Positions 13,510 to 25,800 of a stretch of DNA of 64,000 nucleotides are shown here, one piece after another. The DNA is taken from positions 8,974,610 to 9,038,609 of the forward strand of contig CM067095.1 of the NCBI GenBank assembly GCA_034008185.1, written 5' to 3'. Each line of letters opens with the position of its first letter. The stretch's first letter is position 1. Under the pieces are notes generated by a model. That model saw only the letters and a list, made by a program, of their open reading frames with translations, did not search any database and was not told the origin of the DNA. This stretch comes from Gorsachius magnificus. Taxonomy: Eukaryota; Chordata; Aves; Pelecaniformes; Ardeidae. The translations under genes were made by a program, and so were the position numbers.

Positions 13510-16500
13510 AATCGTGTTCAAATCGGGCTGTACGTTGTGATTGTCTGGAGGAAGCTATGCTCTCTGGACATAAGATCTGTCAGGTGCAGAAGCAACAACT
13601 TCACTAAGGTGGGCTGTGAATTAACAATGCGGATTAGAATATTAAAAGACAATCCCAAGTAAAGACAACAGTTATGGTTAAAACAGAGACTGAGAGCACA
13701 GCTTGAGTTCTGGACTCAAGCTTCAGTTTTGTCTTCCCTTGGACTCCATCTGTGATTTTACTATCAATGTATCCATATGTATACCAAAATACAAATAATG
13801 CAGGCTGCCCTGGGAGAGCTATCTCACCTTAGTGATGTAGAGAAAGGTGGAAGAATTTTACCTGAAGAACCTAGTACTTTGGTGTCTTAGTACCACTACA
13901 GATCAAAGAAGAAAGACTTATTTGAAATTCAGAAAAAAGCACAAACTCGACCAGAGGCTCTGCCCAGCCAATTTTTCCCTGAGTGTCTCCTGTGTGTCAC
14001 CTTCTGATGGAGAAAAGAAAAATTAAGCTATTTGTCCTAAAAAAGTAAACAATGCAGATATTCTCCTGATAATCTTGATGTTCAAGTAAAAAAAATGGAT
14101 TAATAAAGTTGTGATTACTGCAAACTGTCCTCTATTTTTTTTCTGCCTGGTGACAGGCAAACACCGCTCCATATAAAACCCAGAAGACTTCACATCTCAT
14201 TTCAATAGGATTTGGTTCCAGTAATCACTGAATTCAGTTTAAAAGTAATCAGTTATTTGAAAGAAATTTCGGCAAAGAGGAGAGGCAAAAATAGAAGATA
14301 GGGTAGTTAGTTACAAGGCCAGGTATATATCTAAAGTCATGTTTCCTCTAGTCAAATAGATTATAATGTCAAAGGATTTTCTCATCTGCCCATCCAAGCA
14401 GTGTGTAAAAAAGCTCTCGTTACTTTAAATGTTTGACTTAAATTGGCAAAGAGAGAGAAGTAACATTTTTTTCAAAGCTCTTCAGTGTATGTAAACAACC
14501 TGGTGCCTATTTCTGTTTGTACCTTTGACACTCGTTCTTAAAAAAGCCAAATTGGGCAGTTTTTCCTTAGGTACAACACCCATATAAATCAGTGCATGGG
14601 AGGCACAGGGACAGGAAAAGGAATGAAATTGAGATCCTTTGGGCTACAGAATATGAATTCCTTTTAATGAGATTTTGATTACAAGCAGTAGTACCTTGGA
14701 GCAAAAAGTACAGCAATAATCTCTAATGTATTATTTTGGAGGAGAAATTTAAACATTATAATGTTAATCCAATGAATGTCCATTTAGGCTATCTAATGAT
14801 GAAACACTGTATATTACATAGTGCTAACCAACTAATATGGGGAGAGATGTCTTTTATGGAATTATCTAAAAAGAGATCAGTTTCATCAAGAATGCAGTTA
14901 CTCACTTGGAAAACTTCCCATTTACTGAGTCTCAGAAATCACAGGGGATCAAAACCGGATATAATGAGATCATTTCCCCCAAGTAAAAATGCAATATGTG
15001 ATTAGCAATTATTGACTATTGTACAGAATTAAAAGGAGTTCAATCCCACATACATATCCTCTCACATGGTGAAGTCTGGCTATAGAAAGAGGCCTATAAA
15101 CATAATTTTTTGATTGGAGGATCCAAGTTCTTTCATTATGCAGACATATTTTAAAGGGAAGATGGTCGTATTATACATTACTGATAGCTTTTTCTGAAAG
15201 GAATGCAAAACTTCCAAAACAAACCACGAAATGGGTGAATTCACTCTACAGTGCTTCAGTGTCAGTACAAAATTCATGAGAAGTTTATCAAACTCTTTGC
15301 GTAAGTTGGAGTATAAAAAATTTGAGCCGCCTTTCATAGACTCTTACATTGCATTTTCCATTTGGCTCCAATTGAAAGCTTGTGATTTGGAATGTTCTGG
15401 TCTGAATGTGTTTATGTGAACAGAATCACCACAACCCTGGGCTGTGAAGTTGTGTGATGAAAAATCTTGCAGAGACCAAAGAAGGTCTCACCTGTAAGGT
15501 ACAGAGCATTTCGTGGGCTTTGCCTGACCTGAAGCTCCAAACTCAAATCTTCTTCTAAGAGGTCCTGATACAAATCTCGAAGCTATAGTCAAAACATCCA
15601 GTGCTAGCAGCATCCTCAAATATGGAAAGCTTCAGCACTCCTGAAATCTAATTCCTTTATTTTGTTCATTTGCCTGTTTCTTCATCCTGTTTCCCCTCAG
15701 CAGTAGGACCAGTAGCAAGAGCTATGTGTTCATACACATCCCAGCAGAGTAGGACTTATGAGACTATTTTTCTCATACATCTGCCATCCAGAAAAGAGGA
15801 TAAAGGATCCAAGGATCTGGACTGGGTCTTGCAAAGAGGCAGTCTGCAGTATGGAAGGCAGGTTAGCAATTTTTTTTTTTTTACAACCCTCTCAAGCTGA
15901 GTTAACTGAATGGAGGAGAAAACTGCACATCTGCCACAACAGAGTAGAATGAGTTGCCGTCTGTCATGCCTGCAGAGCTAAGAAATCTGAGCAAAAAGAG
16001 CAGTCCCTGGACAAAAGCTGGAACAAGCCAAGGTGTGTCTAGGAATCCTGGGTGGGTGCATGATAGCTGGAGCTTCTCTCCTTTTTCATGTATATCATTT
16101 CCCCTGACACAGGAAAAGGAATGCCTTCCCCATGGGAAGAAATGCTTTATCCCCACGGTGGCTAAAGCAATTGCTCCACAGGCTAGTGACTTTAGAAAAA
16201 TATTTTATGTTTTTCCAATTTATTTTAATAGAATTTAACTGTTGGAAATGAGGGAACCTAACATGTGCCTGTCAGAATACTCAGTGGAGTATCGGTGAGC
16301 TCTTCATGTTCCTTGGTGGAAACCCAGCAGTGTAGAAACTGTCAGTGCTGCAGACCTGCTGTTTGAAACTCACTGCTCTGCTTATTTAATGGATCACATA
16401 AGGCATGGCCAAGGCTGAGATACGGAGACTGAGTTTCATACAAAACTCCATCTGCATTCTACAACCCAAAACCTAGAGCAAGCATATTCCGACATGGCTG

Positions 16501-17040
16501 AATGAAAATGAGTATTGCTTCTGTATTAAGATGCACTCAGAGATGTACTAAAAAACACTGCTGTGCCTCTGGAAAAAGAAGGAAAAAAAAGCTTTTATTA
16601 TATAGGCAGTGGATGGAGTGGGAAGAATATGAACACTGTGCCCAGCAGAAGATGCTGGAGGACAGCAGAGGAGGCAGCCGGCCACCAGCCAGCGCAGCCT
16701 GGCTCTGTTGAAAGTGACCTTCACAAGGCTCTCCCAGGCACACGGTGCCTCCACACTGGAAAACGCAGCTTCAGCCCTGCCGCAGAGCCGAGGTATTGCA
16801 CCCTAGGCACGAGCTGGACTCTTTCAAACACCTGCTGATTTGGTGTACGAGGAAAACACACAGACTCTTCAAAACTAGGCTCACCGATGGGAAGCACAAC
16901 ATACACAAACCTTTTACAAGATACAAAAGCCTTCCACTTTATGGAACTTCCAGGGCACTGGGTTATAGCAAGAGGAAATTCCCTTTTCTTTCAGTAGCTT
17001 AAAGAATTACTGAGTGCTGACTATGTCCTGCTGAAAAAGG

Positions 17041-17700
17041 CTCCCCAGAAAAGCTGGGGACACCACACAGTACTGACCCAGCCACGCCAGCCTGCTTGGC
17101 TGGCTGCCACCTCCTTGGATGAGGGAGGGGCAGGGAAAGGCAGGAGAATTTTGAGTACACCAATCAGAGAAAGCCTCAGCCCCCAGCCTGGGCTGGATTG
17201 GCTGAGCCTGGGTGAGGATGAGTGAGGGTGGCTACAAAATGGCGGTGGTGAAGGGCTGAGGCTTGCTGCCTGCCCCAGGAACTGCAGCTCTTCAAGGGCC
17301 TTTTGACTTGGCTGGCCAAGTGCCCAGGATGAGGATGACCATGCATGCATGCATTTTTCTGCCCTTTGATTAAGGCGTCCAATGGTTTAATACCCCTTGA
17401 CTGCTGGCGCTGCAATTCCTGAGGGCTTTGGGTTCATGCTGAGCTGCCATTTGCCACAGGAGCTGGAGCCAAGGACAAGGTTTGTGGCTGATGATAGGGA
17501 GGGTTCAGAGTGGGGTCTCTGTGGCTCCACAGGGCTGAATGCCAGTTGCAGTAGGAGAGGACCCAATAACTCCTAGTGCTCTTCTGGGCTCTGGTGTCTT
17601 CTGCAGCATATTGGGTAGGGGTTGATGGGGAACCCTATGTTGAAGTAGTGTAAAGGAATGCTGGGGAGAGACCCCACTACATTGATTTTTCAGGGTCCCT
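17041..17700. promoter_or_regulatory. GC-richer island with CCAAT boxes and a YY1-like motif; candidate regulatory DNA or unclassified repeat
   Basis: This segment is visibly richer in G and C than its surroundings. It contains CCAAT at 17160-17164, the inverted form ATTGG at 17197-17201, and AAAATGGCGG at 17236-17245, which fits the YY1 recognition core. A perfect 7-bp stem with a 5-nt loop lies at 17042-17060, and an ATGC simple repeat at about 17339-17354. The order CCAAT, CCAAT, ATGGCGG within 90 bp is promoter-like for a TATA-less start site. Against this, CpG density is low and no downstream exon is seen. An old LTR is an alternative: the right end reads CCCCACTACA, which could be an LTR end, but I could not find matching target duplications. 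Confidence 0.2.
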
Positions 17701-20700
17701 GCTTTCCTCTAAGAGGTAAATTTTGCTGTGCATATAGACTTTTATTTGTGAATATGATGAGTATCTTTATTGCTAGTCTTCTGGACATAGCTAATAATTC
17801 CATAGAAAGCATTTTACATCACTTCTTGTGAGCTCTCTTAGCCTATTTGCTGCTAACCTTTTAGCATACGCAGCTGGTTTGTGTTGGAGAACCCTTGAAT
17901 GCTAGGGGTCACACCTTCTGAAAATCAAAGGCAAAGCCAATAACTAACCAGGTGTAGAGATAGAAATTAGGGCTGTAATTGAACCCAGCTGTTCCATTGC
18001 CAGGTGGTTTCCTGTTAATGATCAAGGGCCTTGAGTGAGCCTGCAGACTGAAAATGTCTGGACATGAGGTGGGAGGCAGCAAATAAGTATGTGGCAATAA
18101 ATAAGCATGTGGTTTGGGATGTTGGGCTCTGGGGTGTGAGAAGAGGGACGGCATCCTGAACTGGACTACCTGCTGTTTCCTCTGTTCATGGCCTAGGCTT
18201 CCATGAGCTCCAAAGGTGCACCTGTTGAGAAACTGTAGATAGGATGGCACGTTTACTGGCAATGTCAGCTGATGTTTTTATGATATAATTAAATAGCAAT
18301 TACTTTCCTTCCTTCCTCCTCTGTCTTCCTACAGAGAGTTGTGAAACGAGCATGTTGAGATCTATTCTTGGTGAAACTGTGCAATTGCGCTTCTTTTTTT
18401 AATTATTATTTTAGCAGACACTTTCTCTGTATAAATCCAAAATAAGGAGCCTGACAGCATATATTTGAGGCAGTCAAAATCTGATGTTAGTTTTCCTGGG
18501 TCAGTGAGAGTGCATTAGTAATGACTGAAATAGATATTTGTTGGATTTTTTTAATATTCTGTATTATTTTATAAAAATAAGTGCTAATAACTATTCATTG
18601 GATATTAATATATATTAGACTACTGCCTTTTGAATTTTTTCTTGCTGTAAAATTAGTCTATTCGGATTAACATCATGCCCAGTCATGCTTGTCTTCAAAG
18701 TTCCTGGATATTTTGTGATGTTAGATTATGAAGTTAAGGTAATTTATGATGGTCAGACTGACTTGCTTGTCTCCCATTTCCCTCACACAAGTGTTTCCAT
18801 AGTCATTTGTGTGTGTATGACCCAACATGTATAACTCTACTTTTACTGTAATTTATTCCTATAAATTACTTATATTGTTATTAGATACAAGGAAACTTGA
18901 GGTTACTTGTCTTGGCACAATGACTATATCTCTGAAAAAAAAATATAAAACAGGACTGTAGAACATATGAAGAGAAAGGAAGCTTATTTAATATTAAATA
19001 ACTGAAAACAAATCCAACTGTCTTACTTTTCCAAGAGCTAAATTCAGCCTGTTAGTCTTAACTGCTTTTAACTCCCCTGGAGGCAAAACAGTTTATGCCA
19101 GCTGTTGGTGTGTGGTGTTGAGGTTTACCTTTTCATGCAAAATTTCCTCCTCTTTCATTTACATACTATAGTTCTTTAACTGAATAACCCCTGTCAAAGA
19201 AAAAAAAAGTACTTGAGTAGTTACCCTCAAGGAAACTGCTGTCTTGAAATATAAATCTTGACCAAGCTGTGGCTCAGCAATGTTTTTGTTTCTCCTGCAT
19301 TGCAAAGTAACATCAGTTTAGGCATGTGTCCTTAAATGTTTACTTAGAATAGGGTCCACATAAAACACTTCCAAATGATGCACCCTTAGTAACCTATCAA
19401 ATACAGTATTTCTTTCTGCTGCACTCTGCTTACACTGAAGACTGTGGCATTGTCTTTGTTTAGTACCTGATGTTTTCTCTGTCCTTCAAATGAGATGTAA
19501 AATGAAAGAAACAGACAAGATATCTTCAGTGTACTTTAAAGACTGAACAAAGCCATGTTTTTGGAAAGGGTCATCTCCCACACTGATACCCAGTTGAAGT
19601 GAAGCCACATTTGTTTTGTGACTACACAGCTAGAAGATATCCCTTGAAAAACAGGGATATTGCCAGAGAAGAACTTGAGCCCTTGAAAATCTGTTTATCA
19701 TTTTATTCATCTCTAGCACACCTTTGTTGAGACTAAAAATTCCCCAAACCTAATGGCTTCTCCAGAGGAAAAATGTTTTACTTTTCTTTCAGCTCATTTG
19801 AGTGTTAAGATAAAAGATTTTCTAAGCTGGATCTTACTGGAATTTTGGGAAGGAAGGAAGAAATACATTTCAGGTTCAGTGTCTGAAGGAAAAATGACCA
19901 TCCCATGACTCCAATACATGGTTCTGTCCTAGACAGTTTTAGCGATTTAGTATTTTTTTTTGCTTACATTCTTGTTTTGTCTGAAAGGTTTTTGTAGTGT
20001 TTGTCTTTGAGTGTATTCAAACATTTTGTTCTCTGTATTTTTTGAGCTTAGCATTGTTTCTGAGGAAACCTTACAAAGCATTGATATCTGTCATTAAGTA
20101 TTTTGATTTTTTACCAAAATTAAACTTTAGTACATCTAATTTTTAGCATGTGGGAGTGTCATAAAATGACAATCAAGCAGAATAATTTTGGTTAAGGGTT
20201 AAAAAATATAATGTAGTTGTTCAATCAGACAAAAGTAGTGTTAATCCAGAATTAATATTTGCTATATATCCATCTCATTCCTTAATAACAATCAATGTAG
20301 GTAGCATGGATACATCTTATTACAGCTCTGACAAATACATTCGTTTGCTCTGTATAATTTACCAAATTGGCAGATGCTAGTGCAGGAAAAAAATTATGGG
20401 TTGGGCATATGTGCTGTTTATGGCACTGTCCGTACAGGTGCTGAATGGAGCAGAATGAAGACAGAAGTCTTTTTAGCCTTGTGGCAACTATGAAATTCAG
20501 GGTGAAAATGACTGGTTTAGGCTTTTCTTTAAAGCTGCATTTGGAAAATTTAAACTTTTTTCTAGCTGAGGTTTTGTTTTGAGAATTTTTACTTCCATGA
20601 TTTCTTGTATGTAATAAAAAAGGAATAAATGAAAGTTAGAGCCAAAATAATTTCAAATAAAAATGTAGAAGTTTCACTAGAAGACTTTTGGAAGAAGCAT

Positions 20701-22757
20701 TTTTGAGTTTTCAAAAATAAACCAACTGTTCATTGATTTCAGGACTAAAGCTATGCTATCTACCCCACCCATTTCTCTTACTGTGTGCCTCCCACTTCAA
20801 TTTCAGCTTGCATAATTATGTGATAAAATAAAATAACTAAAGAACATTGTGCATTGCAAAAAACAATTCTGAACTGCTCAGTGCATTGTACATGGGGGCA
20901 GATGGATGTATTTGAGAAGTACTGGCGCAGATCTGACCTTACAGTCATGATTGTACCAGCTCCTGTGGTGTCTACCCAGTCCCATTCTCCTCTGAGACTT
21001 CTATGCCTCTCTAATCTTTCTAGACTGGGTATTTAAAGTAATTCCATATCAGTGCTTCCCCCTCAAACACAACTGTAGTTTGGCACAAAAAAAGATGTAC
21101 AGAAGATAAAACTTTTAAAATATGTTCATAGAAATAGTTTAAATTGCAAGAATAACTCAGTACAGAATGTTCCTGACTGCAGGAAACAGAATCTAACTTG
21201 AACATTGTCAGATTTCTGGAATCAGAAAGAGGTATTGAATGCTGGAGGTAGTTCAGAGAGGAGCGAGCTGTGGGGACTTGTATAAAAGGAAACATTAAAA
21301 GAGTGAAATACATATAGTTTGGCTGAGCAGTGGCTACAGAGAGACATAACAGCGCACAAATGTTTGAAGGATCTAAGCACCAAAAAGGGAGTGGAATCTT
21401 GAATGCTGAAAAATGATTTTTCTAGGAGTAATGGGTGAGGTTTCACACAGCACTTCAGGAAAATCTAAGAGAGCCCTCAGCTCTGGAATACTGGGGTATT
21501 AGCTACACAGAGGGAGCTCTGAAGTGCCAGAAGTACTAGACTAGAGGTGGCACAAGAGGAACTTTTCACTGCTGGGTAGGCTTTTGTTTTCTGACAAGCT
21601 GAATTTTCTGGATGTCATTCATTGCTTAGCTTTGGAAAAACGTGGCTGCCACCTCAAGCAACTTTTTTTCAATTGTGGAGTCTGTGCCACCATTATTTCC
21701 AAAGGCTATTTTGGTGGTAAAGAACTGGAAGACTCTTATTTAATCCTTTATCCTGTTATAGTGCAGAGGACCATTAAACCCCACAATAGAGGATGTGCAT
21801 TGGGTATGCAAAAGAGCACCTGCATTAAAGGCTTTACCTTGAAGACGGAGATGAAAGCAACCACCTGCAGTCCCTTTTTAGAAAGGAGAACAGTACCTTT
21901 TGAGATGCAGAGATCTTTCCAAGCCTCAGGGAATTGACCTAAAACTGAGATAAGCATTATTTACATGTACAGTTTTGAACTGAGGGGTTAGTCCCGTTGA
22001 CAAGGTACTTCTCTTTACTGAGCCATCCATTAGCCTCGTATAAAACTAGAGAAAGTCGTGGAAGTCCTGCTGTACATGGTTTTGTTATCAAAACTGTTCC
22101 ATGCAATTTTTATCTTTATGAGGTTTTGGGTGTGTGTGTGTATGATGGGACACCCCTTGCCTTTCAAGAATAGCTCTTTCTAGCAGGTCACTTTCACACA
22201 CTGTAAAAGAGAAAAACTTGTATTATTTCAGTGGTTGAATTAGTAACAATTTGGCAACTGAAGAACAGCCCTTTATTGTGAAAATGCTTCTGTAACCATT
22301 AGCAACTCTGATTTGGTGGCAGGCTTAACTATTCCTTAAAACTGAAATTACTTGTCCTTGGAGATGCTGAACAATATCAGGTGTCTGGGACTAAACCACC
22401 ATGCCTGTCTATCTTGATTTTGTGTTTATTTTAACACTTTGACATGGCAAACAATACCCACACAAAATCTGTAGCAGAGGAGACAATCTTAGATAAAAAT
22501 ATAAATGCTTTTTACTTTGATCTTTCAGTCAATTTTCCAATATATTGACAGAACAATAGATTAATTGGAGAGGAAGGTCTTAATAAATACATGCAAACTG
22601 CCTGAAGTCTCACAGGGAGTTGCATGAGAGAGAGCAATTAGTAGAAATAGATGGAATGGGGATTTAAGAAAAAAGGCAAATATCCAGTGGTGCAGCATTA
22701 ACAGAACCACTTTTTTTGTGTGTCTGTGATGTGATTTGTGCAATGTTATATGTAAAA
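17701..22757. other. Gene-free AT-rich DNA
   Basis: No gene is recognised. A short TTCC-rich simple stretch lies near 18303-18318. AT-rich blocks near 18530-18620 and 20090-20290 hold many TAAT motifs. The frames at 21020-21446 (minus) and 21584-21937 (plus) overlap in several phases and have no family resemblance. Confidence 0.55.
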
Positions 22758-22829
22758 GGGTTGATCCCTTTCAAAGGAAATCAGTAAAGTTTTGCCAATA
22801 AATTCAATGGCAGCAGAATTTGTTCCCTT
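22758..22829. repeat. Ancient amniote palindromic interspersed repeat (relic)
   Basis: The left part has GGGTTGATCCCTTTCAAAGG and the right part has ATTCAATGGCAGCAGAATTT, together resembling the remembered layout in which a 'CCCATTGA..TTCAATGGG' block is repeated on both strands. It appears to be the same broad class as the copies at 2750, 31521, 39334 and 48791, with different internal sequence. The name and subfamily are unassigned. Confidence 0.45.
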
Positions 22830-25800
22830 TACAATGCTGGGCAGTGCTTCTACCCAAAAGATAAAACATCAGATATAATAACTGGTGAAAGTAGAACTTC
22901 AGAAAAATAAGAGTTTCACTTGTGTGGAGTGGAGCCCTGAGTGGAGAGTGTCTAGAACAAACTTGGGCTGCAGATCAAGAAGGTTTGGTATTGCAGCATT
23001 CTTGAGTTACCTCTTTTACTTTCCTGTAGGAAACAAAACTTGACAGTGTGGAAGCAATTGAGCAAGGAGACCAACCACCACAATTGATCAGATAAGATTT
23101 CAGGTCCCTTTTATTTGTGTCTATTGCTATACTATCTCTTCTTTCTTAATAGAGAGGCTTTTAAAAGGTCTCTCACCTCCTTAACTTTTACTAAGAAATC
23201 ATTTTTTTGGATAAGAATCAGCTTTTCCAATCAGAATAAAGAACTTAAGAGGAAGATGATTGGTTTTTTTAAACTTCCCAAGTTCCTCATTGAAAAGGTG
23301 AGACTAGAACTTGTTAAGTAAAAGCTAGCTTTTCTCATTGAAAGTTGAATATTTGGCATCATTTTTTTTGTGTTTTCATCCAAAATATGGAAAGACTTTC
23401 ATTGGAAGCTTTAAGGGTGAAACCAAAAGCATTTACAAGCTCTTATGGTAAATGGTGTATGTTACTTGGCTGGAAGTCTTATAGTGTAATTCAGATAACT
23501 TTTCCACACAGAGAATTGTAAATGTTGAGATCTTCATAGTTTTGTTGAATGCTTAAATATTTTCCTTGAGGTTAATGGTTAAGTTTCAATTCAGCGTTTA
23601 CCCTTTACTTTTCTTAGAATGAAGCTTTCAAGAAATAGGGAGAGATGTCTAAAATGTGTTCTCTTTAAAAGACTATTTATAATACATATACTAGTGTCTA
23701 GAAGTATATTTATAGTCTTACAAATACATCTGGAAATAAATATCCTACTGAAAATAGCCAGATTTTGATTTATTCTGAGTGCCTAATAATGAGGCAGATG
23801 TCTTGACACCCTGTTGTGAAAGTATCAGGAATTTATCATCTGTCCTTGCAAGGTAGAGACAAGGGCAAGTTGTGCTGTAGTATAAATAGGTGTGGTCCTT
23901 GAACCCATTTGCCCTTACTTATCTAGGTCAGGACACAATCCAAAGAGGGAAGTACCTTCCCTGACAGATTTGGTGTTTATGTTGCTGCAGAACTCGATCA
24001 AATATTCCCACCATGCACGATCAATAACTGTGGCCATTGAAGCAAAAATAGGACAATTAGTAACCCAAGTGAGCAACATGGGAAGCTGAAAGGAGCAGGC
24101 TAGTGAGGAATGACATAGATAGATGCCAGCAGTAAAGAGTGGGAAAATAAAGTAGAACATCTGTCCAATTTACCTAATTGTGTAATAAAAGTAAAAGAAA
24201 TCTTACTTCTTGAAGTAGTGCACTGAAAGTTCGTGCACAAAATATTCAAAGCATGGCACAGTTTGAGAAAAGGAAAGGTGATAATACCCTGTGTTCCTGG
24301 AACCTGGCTGGCAGGTTTTCTTTTGGTGAAGGTCATGACTGACAGTTTGGATTAGTAGGCTGAATACTGACACAAAGTCAGAGACCTGGTTTCTCCTTCC
24401 AGGTCTGCTTCGAAGCAGCTGAGTATATTTTTCTCAATAAGTGGTGTTCTTTACTGTTTGCCTTTTGTCTGCCTTGTGTAAATCTCAGTATCTTCAGGGA
24501 AGATGTTGATTTGGGTGGCTGTGACTTCAGTCTTGGCTGGAGCTGGCCGAGTGTTATTGCTATATAAAAAATATCTCATAATTAAGAAATCCAAGATAAT
24601 GGTATGGTAAGAATTACTTTCCATGAGAAATCTGTGCCCAAATATCAAGACAACGTTGGATAAGTAACTATAAATTTTTTTAAAACATATGATAGATATG
24701 TGAAAGTGAAAAGAAGGGGTCTTGCTAAAGTAGTAAGGGAATGTCCTGTTTGAAATTCTTTAAATCCATACTTGGCAGAAGTTTAGACATCTGTGTCTTG
24801 AGATGATGTAAAAAAGTAATAGATATGGCTGAGACCTGGAAAGTGAAATCCAAAAGTACATGTTAGATTACAAAATTTCCAACACAGACTTCTTTCCTAG
24901 ATGTCTCTTACCTGGGAACCCTAAAGGGGGAAAGTATTCTGATTCAGATGAAAACCAAGTTTTGAAATAGCAGTATTTTCTGCAAGCTGAAAAGTCTGGA
25001 GTTTGACTCAAGCCAGTAGTCATCCAACACAATGTAGGCAAGTACCACATGTTCTTTACCATGCCAGGTATTAGCAAAATATGAAGAAACAAAAATTTGA
25101 ATTATGCAAGAAATTGGCTTTTAGAATCCTATTAATGATAAATGCCACCTTAGAGAACAATGAAGAGAGTGAAAATCCCATAGACAATGAATGTTGAAAG
25201 ATATATAATAGTCTTATCACTTTTTGTAGCAGCCTTGGTTGAGAGAGCTGTAATTAATTATAAGAAAATGACAAATGGTCAAGGCTATGCTGAAGGCAAT
25301 GGCCCTGGTACTTGACATTGTAATGCAATTGGGGAAAAGCTTGTCAAATCAAGGTTGTGTTAATTTATTAGGCAGCTATTCGTGCCAAGTCGAATAAAAG
25401 AAAGAAAAAATAAAATGTAGAATGCTACTGCAAATATGAAATGTTTGGGGTATTTTCATCACTGGTATACTTTAAAGTAATTTTATTCCCCTGACTTCTG
25501 CTCCAGATGCTTGTCTACATGTCAATCACACCTCACACAGTAGGCCACTACTGAAAATCCATATGTCATCATTAGTTGGTTATAGCCTATAGCGTCAGTG
25601 GAGTAAAATCTTAGTTTGGTCACATGTGGGTTCAGCTTCTTGTCAATAAACAAGTCCTTCACACTCTGTTTTAATTCTTGTCAAAAAGATATGTTTCAAT
25701 TACTTCCTTCAACTCTTTGGATTCTTTATCCATGTGATCTACAAAAAAATCATCAGAGTCACACGGTTAAATTGTTGTGTTAGCACTTGGGGAAGGTAGA

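Larger units (their letters stand above)
9188..17040. other. Gene-free AT-rich DNA
   Basis: No gene is recognised. The segment contains an imperfect AT-only inverted repeat near 10477-10510 and homopolymer runs at 11777-11793, 13494-13509 and 15870-15882. A minus-strand frame at 13242-13469 and another at 12962-13150 show no family similarity. About 12890-12950 weakly echoes the MIR core but is not called. About 16560-17000 is less AT-rich but still not assignable. Confidence 0.55.
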
